64,000 nt of DNA from Symsagittifera roscoffensis. Lineage: Eukaryota > Xenacoelomorpha > Acoela > Convolutidae. Under the pieces are notes generated by a model that was not told the origin of the DNA, ran no database searches, and saw only the letters and a list, made by a program, of their open reading frames with translations. Positions 22,501 to 32,591 of this stretch are shown piece by piece. The stretch lies in assembly GCF_963678635.1 (NCBI RefSeq), contig NW_026971453.1, forward strand, positions 1-64,000, given 5' to 3'. Each line of letters opens with the position of its first letter. Position 1 is the first letter of the stretch. The position numbers and the translations under genes were made by a program.

Positions 22501-23446
22501 TAATGTGATTTCCTGTCGTACTTTTGTATGTTTGGATGTTTCATTGGTGAGATACTTTGAAATTTTGTTTTTTTCTAATATAGAAATATAGGTATATATT
22601 ATTGCAAAAACTTCGTTAGTGAATATGGAGTTTGCTCTTTGTGAATTATGATACTGTATGCTTTTATTATATTCTAAGAATACTTTTGAAAATTCTAATT
22701 CAAGATCGTCTGTTTGAATTACATATTTTCGATGATTCGGATTTGGTGTGCTGAATTCTATGGTGTAGATTCCATATTGTTGTATTAAATTACATATATC
22801 TTTCAGATAATGTTCAATAATTTGTCTTTTGATTTTTACATCTGAGAATTCTGCTTTGCATGGGCTGATTCCGGGTTCAAACAATTTTAAGAGTAAATTC
22901 TTGCAAAAGTCATGTTGCCCTCTATTATCGGGTGCATCTATGAGGAAGGGATAAACTTCTTCGTCATCTGGACTATCGTCAGTTTGAGTGTGGCTGTGGC
23001 TCATTTTTTCATTTAATGACTGTTAATATATAACTATCGATGTGTCTAATTGGTTGATTCCAATTATACAAGTGTACTGGTTTGTGTTTATTTTGCTTTT
23101 TTATTCTTCTTTTTCCTCTTTTTGATGAATTTGAAGTTGTTTCTGAGTCGGAAAAATATAATTGATCGTGAATGGGACAATTTTTATCAATCGATTCTTT
23201 TAATTTATAGAGTTCATCTAAATTGCTGGCTTCTGATTCTGAAAACGCGTTTCAATTTTTTGAAAATCTTTTTCGTGTGATTTGTCTTTGTTTGTTTATT
23301 ATTTTTCGTTTTATTGTTAGTCGTTTTGTTCTAATATATCCAACTGTTTGTGTATGAGGTGTGATTACAAGATTGTATTTTTGGTTATCTATTTCACAGT
23401 TGTGTAAAACGATTGTTTGTTTATTTCCTAGATTTTTGAATGACAT
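19476..23446 (-). pseudogene. gag: Gag, element 1 (broken)
   Basis: Starts at ATG 23446 (MSFKNLGNKQ). With breaks ignored the frame spans about 1,300 codons, unusually long for Gag. Breaks: a TGA near 23252, a stop near 23013, a deletion of about 150 bp near 22320 relative to element 2, a further break near 20920 and a TGA at about 19831 where element 2 has Cys. Parts: an N-terminal basic region, an ordered region (22306-23004), a Gln/Pro/Asn-rich linker, a capsid-like Retrotrans_gag region (AAQKWFSVLP, then W..F...F) near 20974-21300, a zinc knuckle C-x2-C-x4-H-x4-C near 20587-20631, and a tail of NRSRN/SYN-type repeats. It would form the particle and package RNA. Confidence 0.85.
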
Positions 23447-24490
23447 AAGGTTTAGGATGAAGGATGCAAAAAGTTGTTAGATGATGTCTACTTTCTTAAA
23501 CTGTTTGTCCTTACGATTTTTTGGTTAACTTAACCTGGGTCTATTTGTTCAGGGCTGGAGAGAAAAGTATATCGATTCCAAAGAATGATTTTGTACTTTC
23601 TCGTGGCTTGTATAAGCTAAGGTGTTGACTTACTTAATCTTACTTAGGGGTAGTGATTGTGTTCAAGGGTTGGAGAATAGTAAATCGATCCACAAGGTTC
23701 AAGGTTCAACTACTTGCGTTCACACAGGTATAATTAGAACGCAAGTAGTTCGTTAGATACTATTTTAAACTTACTAAGTATAAGATTTATCCTGGGTCTG
23801 GTAAGAGGAGGGTTCAAGTGAAGGATGAATAACCGAAGTTCTTCACTGTTTATCCTAATTTGAATGGTTAGTTTTGTTGAAAAAATTTCTATTAGTCTTG
23901 GGTTTTTTGGAAGGGTTGGATAGTGAATCGACGTTTGAGGTCGTTAGACACTTGCTAAGTGGGTGGGGGAGAACAAAATTGTTCTTTTTGATCCAAGGAT
24001 AGGCCTTGATGATCAGGTTTTTGAATTTAGTGAAATAGGAAATTGATTAAGATCCAAGGATAAACCTTGATGATCTGATTTTAAAATTAAATGAATTTAA
24101 GTTAAAAATGGTTTAAATTTATTTAAGAAAAAGATTTAGTTTTTTAATGATATTAGTGAGCTTATGATTGCTGTTATGTTTAGGTGATGAAGCTGGGACA
24201 ACAGATGATTTTATGATTACTAACAATTTATTGTCGTGCTACTAATTTTTGTTTTGATTTTCAATAAATATTTTTCAAACATGTTTTATATAAGACTGCA
24301 GAATTTAAGAAAACGATTTGGAATCTTTTTATCAATCGTTATTGTATATTAATAATTTTGTTTAGCGCCTGAAATGATTATGAAGATTGACTTCAAGATT
24401 TTATGTTTGCAAATGAAAATCTAAATTCGTTGCTAATAAGATTCTAAATATAAAAGTTTGTGTTGGCTTTTGCCGTACAATCATGCCGTA
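23447..24490 (-). promoter_or_regulatory. 5' leader of element 1
   Basis: About 1 kb of noncoding leader. It holds two copies of 'gatccaaggata.gccttg'-type motif (23990-24013 and 24051-24074), each with short inverted ends, and three degenerate copies of a 'gttcaagggttggag..aatcgat' motif near 23547, 23661 and 23908. The same repeats are kept in element 2. The position is where packaging signals, or the insulator repeats of Drosophila gypsy, are found; function here is unknown. Confidence 0.45.
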
Positions 24491-24546
24491 CAGTGGTAAA
24501 ATATCTATTTTATCCAATCATAAAATATAGTTTAGATCAGGTTCAA
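24491..24546 (-). repeat. 5' LTR remnant of element 1
   Basis: Only the outer 56 bp of the LTR remain (matches 42985-43040, with one C-to-A change near the end). The rest of the LTR, the PBS and the start of the leader are missing between 'gccgta' and 'cagtgg'. The outer end still abuts the target duplication 'gtgt'. Confidence 0.85.
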
Positions 24547-24910
24547 GTGTCTTGCGCTTTCGCTGGTCGTCATCCGGTATCTATCTTTTTTACAAGAAAC
24601 ACACTTGTTTCAGATTAAGTTTGCCTGCCTGGTTTACTCCCTATTCTCGCTGGTCGCTACCTTTTTTGCTTCTTTTTGAACTATTCTCAGCTGATTCTCC
24701 TCTTTGCAGAGCTTGCTTTCTTGTGATTCCACGAAACCTATCAGCTACTGACAGCTTTTTCTAGCTACTGGAATCCAAAATTGTGATAATTGTCACCCGT
24801 TGTTGTAATTAACTGAGACTGGTAAAAATCACCATACCAAGCTATAAGACAATGGCTGACCAGCAAAAACTTACTATGGAAAAATCTATCAATCATTGTA
24901 ATTAAAGAAG
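24547..24910. other. host spacer between the two giant elements
   Basis: 364 bp of host DNA. It starts with two units of the about 84-bp minisatellite (near 24562 and 24649) and ends with 'gaag', the target duplication of element 2. No gene is seen. Confidence 0.65.
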
Positions 24911-25320
24911 TGAGTTATAACCGATGGTCTTAACTCATAGAGTAATTTCGGATAGGGTACACCGTCTGCTCGTCACGCTATCTTATTTTCGGCCGGATAG
25001 ATTCGTGCAACTTCTTAGTCTAATACCGATCCTAATCTTACTCTTATACTATCTAGTCTCAGGTTGTTTAACTAGTCTCTGCTAGGCTCAATAGATCTAG
25101 GGTATACTGGTTTATTGCGGCTGCTGAAGTTCTCTTGGAGAGGCAACTAATTTCTAAGTTAAGTTCAAATCTCTCTGGTGCTGAAATTACAAGTAATTTC
25201 AGCACTTACAAATAAGTGGGTTGTTAGTTAGATGGATCATGATTGGTTAATATTAAATACTTTACAGTGGTAAAATATCTAATTTATCCAATCATAAAAT
25301 GTAGTTTAGATCAGGTTCCA
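24911..25320 (-). repeat. 3' LTR of element 2
   Basis: 410 bp, TG...CA. Differs from the 5' LTR mainly in a cluster of five changes at its inner-left edge (near 24918-24931). Carries AATAAA on the minus strand and the perfect 28-bp hairpin at 25178-25205. Confidence 0.95.
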
Positions 25321-26854
25321 CCCATCCGGGTTTTACAGAGTTTTTTAGAATAGTTTTTCTGCAATTCAAAGGATGGATGATGGACGTTGGTATTTGGCGA
25401 ACATCATATTTCTTCTGGGATCTCCTGTTAGAGAAGTTCCAGGATCAATCGTTGTGTCTTCTTATGACAACGACTGGGTTTTCTCAACAAACTCAAATCT
25501 GATTTCAGAATGGTTTGCTATGACAGGTTTTTCTGTTTCATGTAGAGAACTTCTTTTGTGTTCAACCTAGTCTGGGAATGGCGTGGAGATTGTGCGTGGA
25601 GGGGATGCCTGGTTACTCGAATCTGTACGTATACTTGAACATCGAGGTGGTCATTGGTCTAGTTCAATGAAGTCCTTTTCTGCGAAGTCAAGTCGTACTC
25701 TAAATCCTTTGAGTTGTGATTGTGGACGGCATATCGGTTGTGGTTGGCCAATCTTTTTCGAGTGTAGTAGAGTCATTTTTGTCTTTTGATGTTCGTCTTT
25801 GGTGTTGTATGCTGATCTATATACTGCAAGATATAATTTACATTTTATAAAATTTTTATTAGTTCGGTGTTTTAATTTTGGTTAGTTGTTTTCACAAAAG
25901 CTTTTTGTTTTAGTTCGGTTATTTTGAAGAGTTACTCACCCTTGAGTACCTCTTTTTAAAAATAGAAGTGTGGTCACAAAGCGTGGATGTAGCGCGGTGG
26001 GTTAGGCCGGCTATAGAGCATGCTCAGGACGTCCTCTCTGGTGGGTTAGGCCAGGAGTGGGAGTATGATTTCGTGCGGTTTCTGTGAGAGGTCATGTTAT
26101 GTGATAACGTTTTATGTTGGGTTTATTGTGGTTTTTCTTATGTTTCGTTGGTTGTGTCCTTTTTTCAAAAATCAAATTGTTTTTGGTATGGGTTTGTCTT
26201 TCGACTTTTTTGTGTTTTATTATTTCTTTCTTAGACTTTATAATAGTCTTCAAAAGAATAAATTATCCAGTTTTAAACTGGGTTAATCCGGTTTGGGTAC
26301 CGTTGGTTTCCTTTCCTTAGTCATGCTGTTATTCTATGATTTGTGGTGTTTAGTATGCTGCATTGGTTAGTTTTGTTTAGTATATAATTCCTTTCCAACC
26401 GGGTTATAGGAAAGTTTGATACGTGTTATCGTGTGTTAGAGTTGTTGAGTGTGAAAGCTTGAAACTGAAATTCATTATTTAAACAATTCTTCGTGGGCGA
26501 GCTGTGCGAGTTTGGATAGAATTTTTGTGCGAGTGAATGGAAATATCAAAAGGTTAGTACTGCATTTTCGTTTTATCAATTTACTACATAGAATTTCAAT
26601 TTTACTGCTAGTTTTTTGGGGAAAAATTAAGTTACAAATTTTCATCATTATTAGAATTACTGCTTTTAGGGAAATAATTTATAAATTAATTTACTACATT
26701 GGTATGATTTTTATTGAATTTATCTAGTGCAAAATATTAATAGAGTTTTGAAGAATTTGAAGAAGTTTTCTATTTTTTATTTTTCTTTTGTGTAATTTGC
26801 AGGTGATCGTGGGATGAAGACTAAAAATCTAAAGAAGACATGGATAAAGAATGG
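25321..26854 (-). other. 3' UTR of element 2
   Basis: About 1.5 kb without a convincing minus-strand gene. Holds the SINE-like block (25979-26052), the antisense 73-codon frame (26065-26286) and, on the plus strand, an intron-like pair: AAAG/GTTAGT near 26550 and a T-rich tract ending TTTGCAG/GTG near 26800. Confidence 0.6.
25979..26052 (+). repeat. tRNA/SINE-like block in element 2
   Basis: Third copy of the block described at 4144. A-box-like 'tagcgcggtggg' and a second 'ggtgggttaggcc' about 50 bp later. Confidence 0.3.
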
Positions 26855-28717
26855 TTAGTATTTATTCAAATTTATTAGTGAAGAATATGTATAAATTATA
26901 CTTACCTGTGAGTCGTCGGGGAAAAAACCGTGGGGGAAGATGTCTTGTATTATGTCGGAATTTGTTAGTAATTTTGCTAGTATGCGAATGATGTTTTTAG
27001 TTTGAAGCAGTGGCCAAAGCAATTGAAGTGCTTTAATAGTTTTTAGTTCTTCAGTGCCAACTGCAAACTCATAAGGTGTGTTTTGGATGAGATTATATAA
27101 TTTGTGATTGTATTTATTGTTGTGGATGAATTCTAATATCGGGATTTCTATAGGTTGAATAAATTCATGTGGGATAAGGAAGGGTCTGGATTCTTCTGCG
27201 TTGAAGGTCTTCGTGATGGGACAAAAAATATACATTTGGGTTATGGGATCATAATTGCGAAGAATACCGTGAAGGTTAGTATCTTTGATGCAATATGTGA
27301 AGTTAAGAAAAAATGGTGAAGTGTATTTAGAGTTTATAAATTGAAAACGGTGGTGTGGTTGTCTTGATGGAGTGTGTAGATCAAAATGATTTTGTATGAA
27401 GCGATAATATGTATATGTGTGGGTTTGTTTAGTGCGTAACATAATGTCGTGTGAGCAGTGCAAATCGCGTTCTTGTGGTGCAAGGAAATTGAAGGTTAGT
27501 GAAAATAATTGAAATCTTTCTTTAAAACTTTCGTAAGCTTGCATGTCGGTTAGTGCTTCAGAAATGACGTGGTCGAATTTGCGATCAAATATATTGAGTG
27601 TAAATACATATGGTGTTTTGATGAAGAATTTTTCTGTGATTTGTGGGTTAGCGAAACGATCATCATCTAAAAATTGGTCTTGGTTAGCTCGGATGATGTT
27701 GTGATCGTAATATTCTAGCGTATATTCGTTAGCTCGGGGTGCAGTGTATGTTTTTAGTGACTTTTTATATCCTATATAAGTAATTTGTCTATGTGTTAGT
27801 GGTGTGGTGAGTCGATATAGCATATCTTGATTTCTTTCTATATCGATGTGAGTATTAGATAAAGGTAGGCAAAGGGGGTTAGTAAAATGATAATATGATG
27901 TCCAATGAAGTGTAGGCATTAAAACTTGTTCATCTACAAAACTACGTGTGTCGTTAGTGTCGTTAGGGGTATTTAAAGTATACTGTAGAAATGAAGGTAA
28001 GGTGATTGCTAAAAAATCTTTCGTGTTAGTGTGATTTGGATGATTAATATATTCACGGGCTGTTCCTGGTTTTGTTGGAAATGGATGGTTTGGGAACTTT
28101 CTTTTGAAAGTGCGATAAGCTCTATTAGTGCTATTTGATGATTCGGTGGATGTGGATGATGGTGCTAATGATGCGGTATAAGCTGAAGAGGGTGTAGGGG
28201 TAGGTGGGTTTGATGATTCTATTGTGGATGAAATCTGATTTATAGTGGGGGTGTCAAGGTGGAAGGGTTGTTGTTGTAGGGTGATAAAATTATCTAGTTC
28301 TTGGGAGATTTGGGGAGTGTCTGGAGAATTGGATGATCGGTCTGAATAAAATGAAGAGTAGGTTGGGGTGACTTGTGAAGCATAAGAGGGTGTAGAAATG
28401 GATGGGAGTGGGTTATTTGGTGGGATTGGTTGAAAAGGGGGTTTTGAAAAAACTGAGGAGTTGGTTTGAAAATTATTTGATGGAGATGGTTCAGAGTCTG
28501 CAAATTCATCAGGGGTTTCAATATTTGGGTTATTGAGTTGTGAAATGGAGTACAAAACTGAGATATGTGAATGAGTGTCTGAATTCATGCCTGATGATAT
28601 ATTATTGGTTGGGAAATCGGGTGGCGGGAAAGCAAAAAGTGGAATTATTGTAATTGGAGTGTTGAGGTTGGTTGGATGGGAACTTGAGCGGTGTAGGGAT
28701 CCAAGTTGTCGGCTCAT
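26855..28717 (-). CDS. terminal accessory protein (620 aa), intact
   Basis: Longest intact accessory frame, starting MSRQLGSLHRSSS. Residues 1 to about 210 are Pro/Ser/Thr/Asn-rich and probably disordered. The remaining 400 residues look folded, with many aromatic residues, a P-x-L-x-W block near residue 270 and a C-terminal region (FAVGTEELKTIKALQLLWPLL). No signal peptide or membrane segment. The ATG overlaps the stop of the Env tail frame as ATGA, which suggests termination-reinitiation. The last codons read into CAG/GTAAGTAT, a perfect splice-donor consensus, so the true C-terminus may be spliced. I do not recognise the family. Env follow-on proteins of this size are not usual in Ty3/Gypsy elements. 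Confidence 0.8.
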   Translation of the reverse strand: MSRQLGSLHRSSSHPTNLNTPITIIPLFAFPPPDFPTNNISSGMNSDTHSHISVLYSISQLNNPNIETPDEFADSEPSPSNNFQTNSSVFSKPPFQPIPPNNPLPSISTPSYASQVTPTYSSFYSDRSSNSPDTPQISQELDNFITLQQQPFHLDTPTINQISSTIESSNPPTPTPSSAYTASLAPSSTSTESSNSTNRAYRTFKRKFPNHPFPTKPGTAREYINHPNHTNTKDFLAITLPSFLQYTLNTPNDTNDTRSFVDEQVLMPTLHWTSYYHFTNPLCLPLSNTHIDIERNQDMLYRLTTPLTHRQITYIGYKKSLKTYTAPRANEYTLEYYDHNIIRANQDQFLDDDRFANPQITEKFFIKTPYVFTLNIFDRKFDHVISEALTDMQAYESFKERFQLFSLTFNFLAPQERDLHCSHDIMLRTKQTHTYTYYRFIQNHFDLHTPSRQPHHRFQFINSKYTSPFFLNFTYCIKDTNLHGILRNYDPITQMYIFCPITKTFNAEESRPFLIPHEFIQPIEIPILEFIHNNKYNHKLYNLIQNTPYEFAVGTEELKTIKALQLLWPLLQTKNIIRILAKLLTNSDIIQDIFPHGFFPDDSQVSIIYTYSSLINLNKY

Positions 28718-29421
28718 CGTGGGCTAAAAAAATTATTATTTTGAGACTGAAAAGCGGTGGTATGGGGTTGTTCTATAATTTGTTCATATGTATTTTCATC
28801 TAGTGAATGATGTGTCATTATATGTTGAATGGGACTTTGTGATATGGTTGGTCTAAAATTTGGATTATGTGTTATTGCTAAATTTCGAAAATTTCGTGGG
28901 ACTAGGGATAATGGATGGTTATGTGGTAGGGGTGGTAACTGTGGTGCTGTAGGCGTTATTTCTACATTGTTGTGTTCTTCGTCATATGTGTTCTGTCTTG
29001 TTGCTATTTTTGTGTTGTATTCTTTTATTTGTGCGTCTAAAAGAATTTTGTTAATTGATGATGAAAAAATTCCAAAAAATCCTGCAAATAGTATGCGTGC
29101 TACACTTGCTTGTCTATTTACTTGTGTGTGTATAGCGCATGTATTATAGATTCCTTTTAAAAGTGAAAAAAGAAATCCTATAAAGTTAAACATTGCGTAT
29201 AAAATAGTTAATTTTTCTAAGATGTAATAGGGCCATCCTAGAAAATCAAGAATTTCATTTTTGAGTGTAACAAAGCTAAAAATATTTATAGGTGAGATAT
29301 CTTGTGGTCGGTCTTTTTCACCGTTTAGATATATATAGTCTTTAATGTCTTTAAAATATCCGCTATAGTCTTGTGTACAAATATCTGCAAATCCTGCGGT
29401 TTCGGCAAGTTTGCGTAAGTT
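28714..29421 (-). pseudogene. env: Env-like glycoprotein: membrane segments and tail, element 2
   Basis: The open part 28714-29193 starts inside the gene at an internal Met. It has two hydrophobic stretches (about residues 1-20 and 32-50 of this frame) and then an Asn/Pro/His-rich tail that ends SQNNNFFSPR. The upstream piece 29194-29421 is out of frame with the ectodomain. The stop TGA shares two bases with the next ATG. Confidence 0.75.
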
Positions 29422-30310
29422 TTAGTCAATTGATTGTCTTTGTATAGTGTCCATTTGTGTTAATAATTCTTGGAATTGTTGTGTTCTAATGTGATGTTGG
29501 ATATCGGATTTTGAATATATTCCAATTGATTGTAGGTCAATCTTTGGGTTTCGAGCAATAGCTCTAATGCTTTCAGGTGAAAATTTTTTGAGTGATTGCA
29601 TTAATGTGGGATATGGGGTAAGAAGGTAATATTTATCTTCATCGGGGTTCAGTTGTACTACATTGTGGCTATTTTCTGATCCACATGGGACTGCGGTATC
29701 CCAGAAATAGGTTCGTCTTGAAAGTGTGTCAACGAAATGTACTTTATTCTTATAAAAGATAGGGATTATTTTATAGCATCGTTTATCTTCAAAAACATAT
29801 TGTGGTGATACTTTTTTGGTACAGGTATAAAAGCATAAAATGTTTCCTTCATAGTCTAAAAAATTTGATCTATTTCCTGATAGTAAATATCCTGCGTAGG
29901 GTATTTTTAATACTGCTAGTGCAAGTGATTGTAGGATTTGTGTCCTTTCTAATTCGCATAGTTGGTGAAGTGTTTCTAATTCAGAGAGTGACATTTCTTG
30001 AAAAATTCGGCTAATTGTGTAATCTAATTTCACATCTAAGTGAATATCATAGTGGATATTACCGAAATATGTACTATTCATTAGTGATAGTTCTTGTTAA
30101 CGTGTGCTTCTAGTGTCATGGGGCTTTAGATGTCCACCAGGTTGACCTTTACTTTTTTGAAAATTAACTGGTATATATGATGTTCCTTCGTTTATAGGAT
30201 GACTTGTGGCGTATGGGTCAATTTTTATTTTTCCAGTGGTCATGTCGAATCCTTTTTCGTATTCAACTAATATTTCGGAGTATTGTGTTTTGTGAAGTGG
30301 ATTTCTGTAT
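29422..30310 (-). pseudogene. env: Env-like glycoprotein: ectodomain middle part, element 2
   Basis: The 219-codon open part 29422-30081 carries the Leu/Glu-rich helical stretch (SLSELETLHQLCELERTQ), the Gly-Asn-Arg block, a C-x-Y/T-C pair and the PCGSEN block. A stop just upstream (Leu to TAA in comparison with element 1) separates it from 30082-30310, which is readable only in part. Confidence 0.75.
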
Positions 30311-31282
30311 TTACATGCAAGTTCTGTTTCTAAAATTAGAACTTTGTTTTCTTGATGGATTTACTTGTTCATATGGAATTGATTGTATAAAATATTTTTC
30401 GTGAAATTTTATCATACGAGCGTGTATTTTAGCTACTTGAAATGTTGTACATGTGTCTTCGGGGAACCAAACAATTGTTGCTTGTGTTCGTGTTGTAGGG
30501 TCACAATAGCCTTGGTCGTTTTTACAAGGTAATCTAATTCCTTGATAGATCATTGTGTTGTCAGATAAATCGCGTGTGAGTTGTATTTTTTCGAGTTGTA
30601 TTTTCCAATCGAAAAACATTATTTCTTGATATCCTTTATTTTTCGTGTCTGCTTTGCAGTTTGATGGGTTATTTATACCAATATGTGGTATCCAGTATTT
30701 ATCGTGTATGTCATAAGTTAATCTTCCGTGTGCGCCGTTGTATGGGTATTTTTCATCTAATTTTATATGTCCTTGATATCTTTCAAGTTCTGCTTGATGT
30801 ACAGAATCTGAAAAAACTTGGAAATATACTAACTTTCTATCTGCGTTTTTATTTCTTGTGATATTTAGTCGGAGTAACTCGTTTTTACAATCTTCGGGAT
30901 TGAGATGTAAAAGTCGTTCGATATTACTCTGGTAGAATGATTCGTGGTCAAGTCGGTTTTTATTTCCATTTGAGACTTGTGAACATTGTACTTTCTTTTC
31001 AGAAAAGGTTGCTGTGAATTTATATCCTATAACTGTTGTTGCTCGGGCTTTTGAATAAAGTGTCGCTATTACATTTGTAGTTTCTATAGCTTGTGGTTCT
31101 GTTTCGCATTGTGATACTTGATTTATTGCATATTTGTGTAGTGTTTTTTGTTCATTTTCTTCACAATCGTAATGTGTTACTAATAAATCTTGGGGTCCTG
31201 TGCGGGGGGAAGGGTTTATGTTCTGATTGGAGATTACTAGAAAAAAGAGTTGGAGAAAAATTAATATTTTTAGAATATACAT
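30311..31282 (-). pseudogene. env: Env-like glycoprotein: signal peptide and N-terminal ectodomain, element 2
   Basis: 323 codons from ATG 31282. A hydrophobic signal peptide (about residues 1-18, MYILKILIFLQLFF) is followed by a Cys-containing ectodomain with a C-x-S-Q-x-x-N-G-N block and a C-D-P-T block. A deletion of about 57 bp relative to element 1 ends the frame near 30311. The ATG lies 13 nt upstream of the stop of X. It should act as the surface fusion glycoprotein of the particle. Class III-like or chuvirus-like origin is my inference from spacing of Cys, Pro and aromatic residues. Confidence 0.75.
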
Positions 31283-32400
31283 GTGTATGATAATCCTGAG
31301 TATGGGTTATAAAATGTGATGTAACCAATTGTCTTTTTGGTATATCTGTCGTATTTGTATATTACTTCAGTTGTTATAAATGGTGGTGGTAGTGATTGAG
31401 CTGTTATATTTGGTGGGTTTAATGGGTAGGGATGTTGAGTAATGTTGTTTAGTTTAACCGTGATTTCAAATTTTAATTGTAGACTATTTTGTTGGAGTAT
31501 TTGGATGTTATGATCACGAATGTCTTCGTGGATGTCTTGTCGATATTGTAGTCTATTTAGTGCCCAGTTGTGGAGTCGGTTACTTTCTGGGTGTTGTCCA
31601 AATAATGGTGGAGGTGCTGTGAATGTATTCCAGTCTAGGAATATTTGTTGATGATTGTTCTCGATATCTAGCGTCGAGGTTATTTGGGAAATTTAAGTTA
31701 AAAGGCGTTGGTGAAATCTGACTTATTGATGGTGTTGATGGTAGTGATAATGTTTCTGGTAGTGATGAGGATGTTGTTGTATCCGTAGAAATATCTATTG
31801 GATCATTGATTAAATTTGGTTCACCTTGTGTGAATGAATGTGTTGTCCAATATGGTAGTCGTGATGTTTGGTTTGTGGGGTTAAAGGGATTTTCACGTAT
31901 TTGTTCAGATGTTGGTGTTGAACCTAAGTAATCTGAGGGTAGGCTTGAGGTGCTACGTTGTGAAAGAAGCTTAGGGGTTTCTGGTAATATACCAATGGGG
32001 TTTTCTGGAGTACTTTGTGATGGGGATTGAGGTATATCAAAATGAACTCGGGGAGTTTGAAAATTTCTGTTTCGTCGAGGATGTATAATTTGTCTATTTA
32101 TTTCGACTGTATTTTGGTTTTGACTAGGATTTCGTATTCTACTTAATTCTTGTGGTAGTGTTGGGTATAAGTTATATGTTGGTTCACTTAGAGGTGCTTG
32201 TCGTTGAACTGGTTCTAGTGGTTCAGATAAGCGAGCGTGTCGTTCTTCAAAGGTATATGGGTTATCCTGAAAGGAAATTCGTGTAGATGTTTGGGGGTTT
32301 TGGGTAGTTGAAGGTGGTGTTGGGTTATCTTGGGATGATGTCGGTGAAGACTGACTGTGTGATTGTTGGTTAGCAATTTTTGACGGTTTTTTATTTATTC
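31270..32400 (-). pseudogene. accessory protein X, element 2 (one 8-bp deletion)
   Basis: The Pro/Ser/Asn-rich N-terminal two thirds are open, then a deletion of about 8 bp near 31637 relative to element 1 shifts the frame. The C-terminal end (GLSYTCIF) is readable in the correct register and overlaps the env ATG by 13 nt. Taken with element 1, whose nonsense codon lies elsewhere, the ancestral frame was about 375-385 codons. No ATG is seen at the upstream end. Confidence 0.65.
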
Positions 32401-32402
32401 TT

Positions 32403-32591
32403 TTAGTGAAAAAACTTATGTTTATTATAGTATTCTTCTAGAAAAAGAATTAGGAGGATTGTTGCTAGGGCGAATGTGATGATTGCTTTCTTTATACATT
32501 TGCATATTGTCAAGATGAGGGATGATAGAAATGTTATAAAAATTACAAATGGTAAAAAAATATCTGTTCTACTTAAAATGGTTCGTATCAT
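32403..32591 (-). CDS. small hydrophobic membrane protein 2
   Basis: 62 codons starting MIRTILSRTDIFLPF. Two hydrophobic stretches (about residues 11-29 and 36-50) flank a KCIKKA loop. The ATG at 32591 overlaps the stop of membrane protein 1 as ATGA. The C-terminal end LEEYYNKHKFFH overlaps the start of X. No homologue recognised. Confidence 0.6.
   Translation of the reverse strand: MIRTILSRTDIFLPFVIFITFLSSLILTICKCIKKAIITFALATILLILFLEEYYNKHKFFH

Larger units (their letters stand above)
6360..24546 (-). mobile_element. element 1: giant Ty3/Gypsy-like env-bearing retroelement
   Basis: An 18.2-kb minus-strand element whose 3' LTR is 6360-6769 and whose 5' LTR is reduced to the last 56 bp (24491-24546). 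The 4-bp repeats 'gtgt' at 6356-6359 and 24547-24550 are its target-site duplication. Order from the 5' end: leader, Gag, protease, RT, RNase H, integrase, two small membrane proteins, X, Env-like glycoprotein, terminal protein, 3' UTR, LTR. All large genes carry stops or frameshifts, and the PBS was lost with the 5' LTR, so it cannot move on its own. The 4-bp duplication and the integrase type both fit Ty3/Gypsy. Confidence 0.9.
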
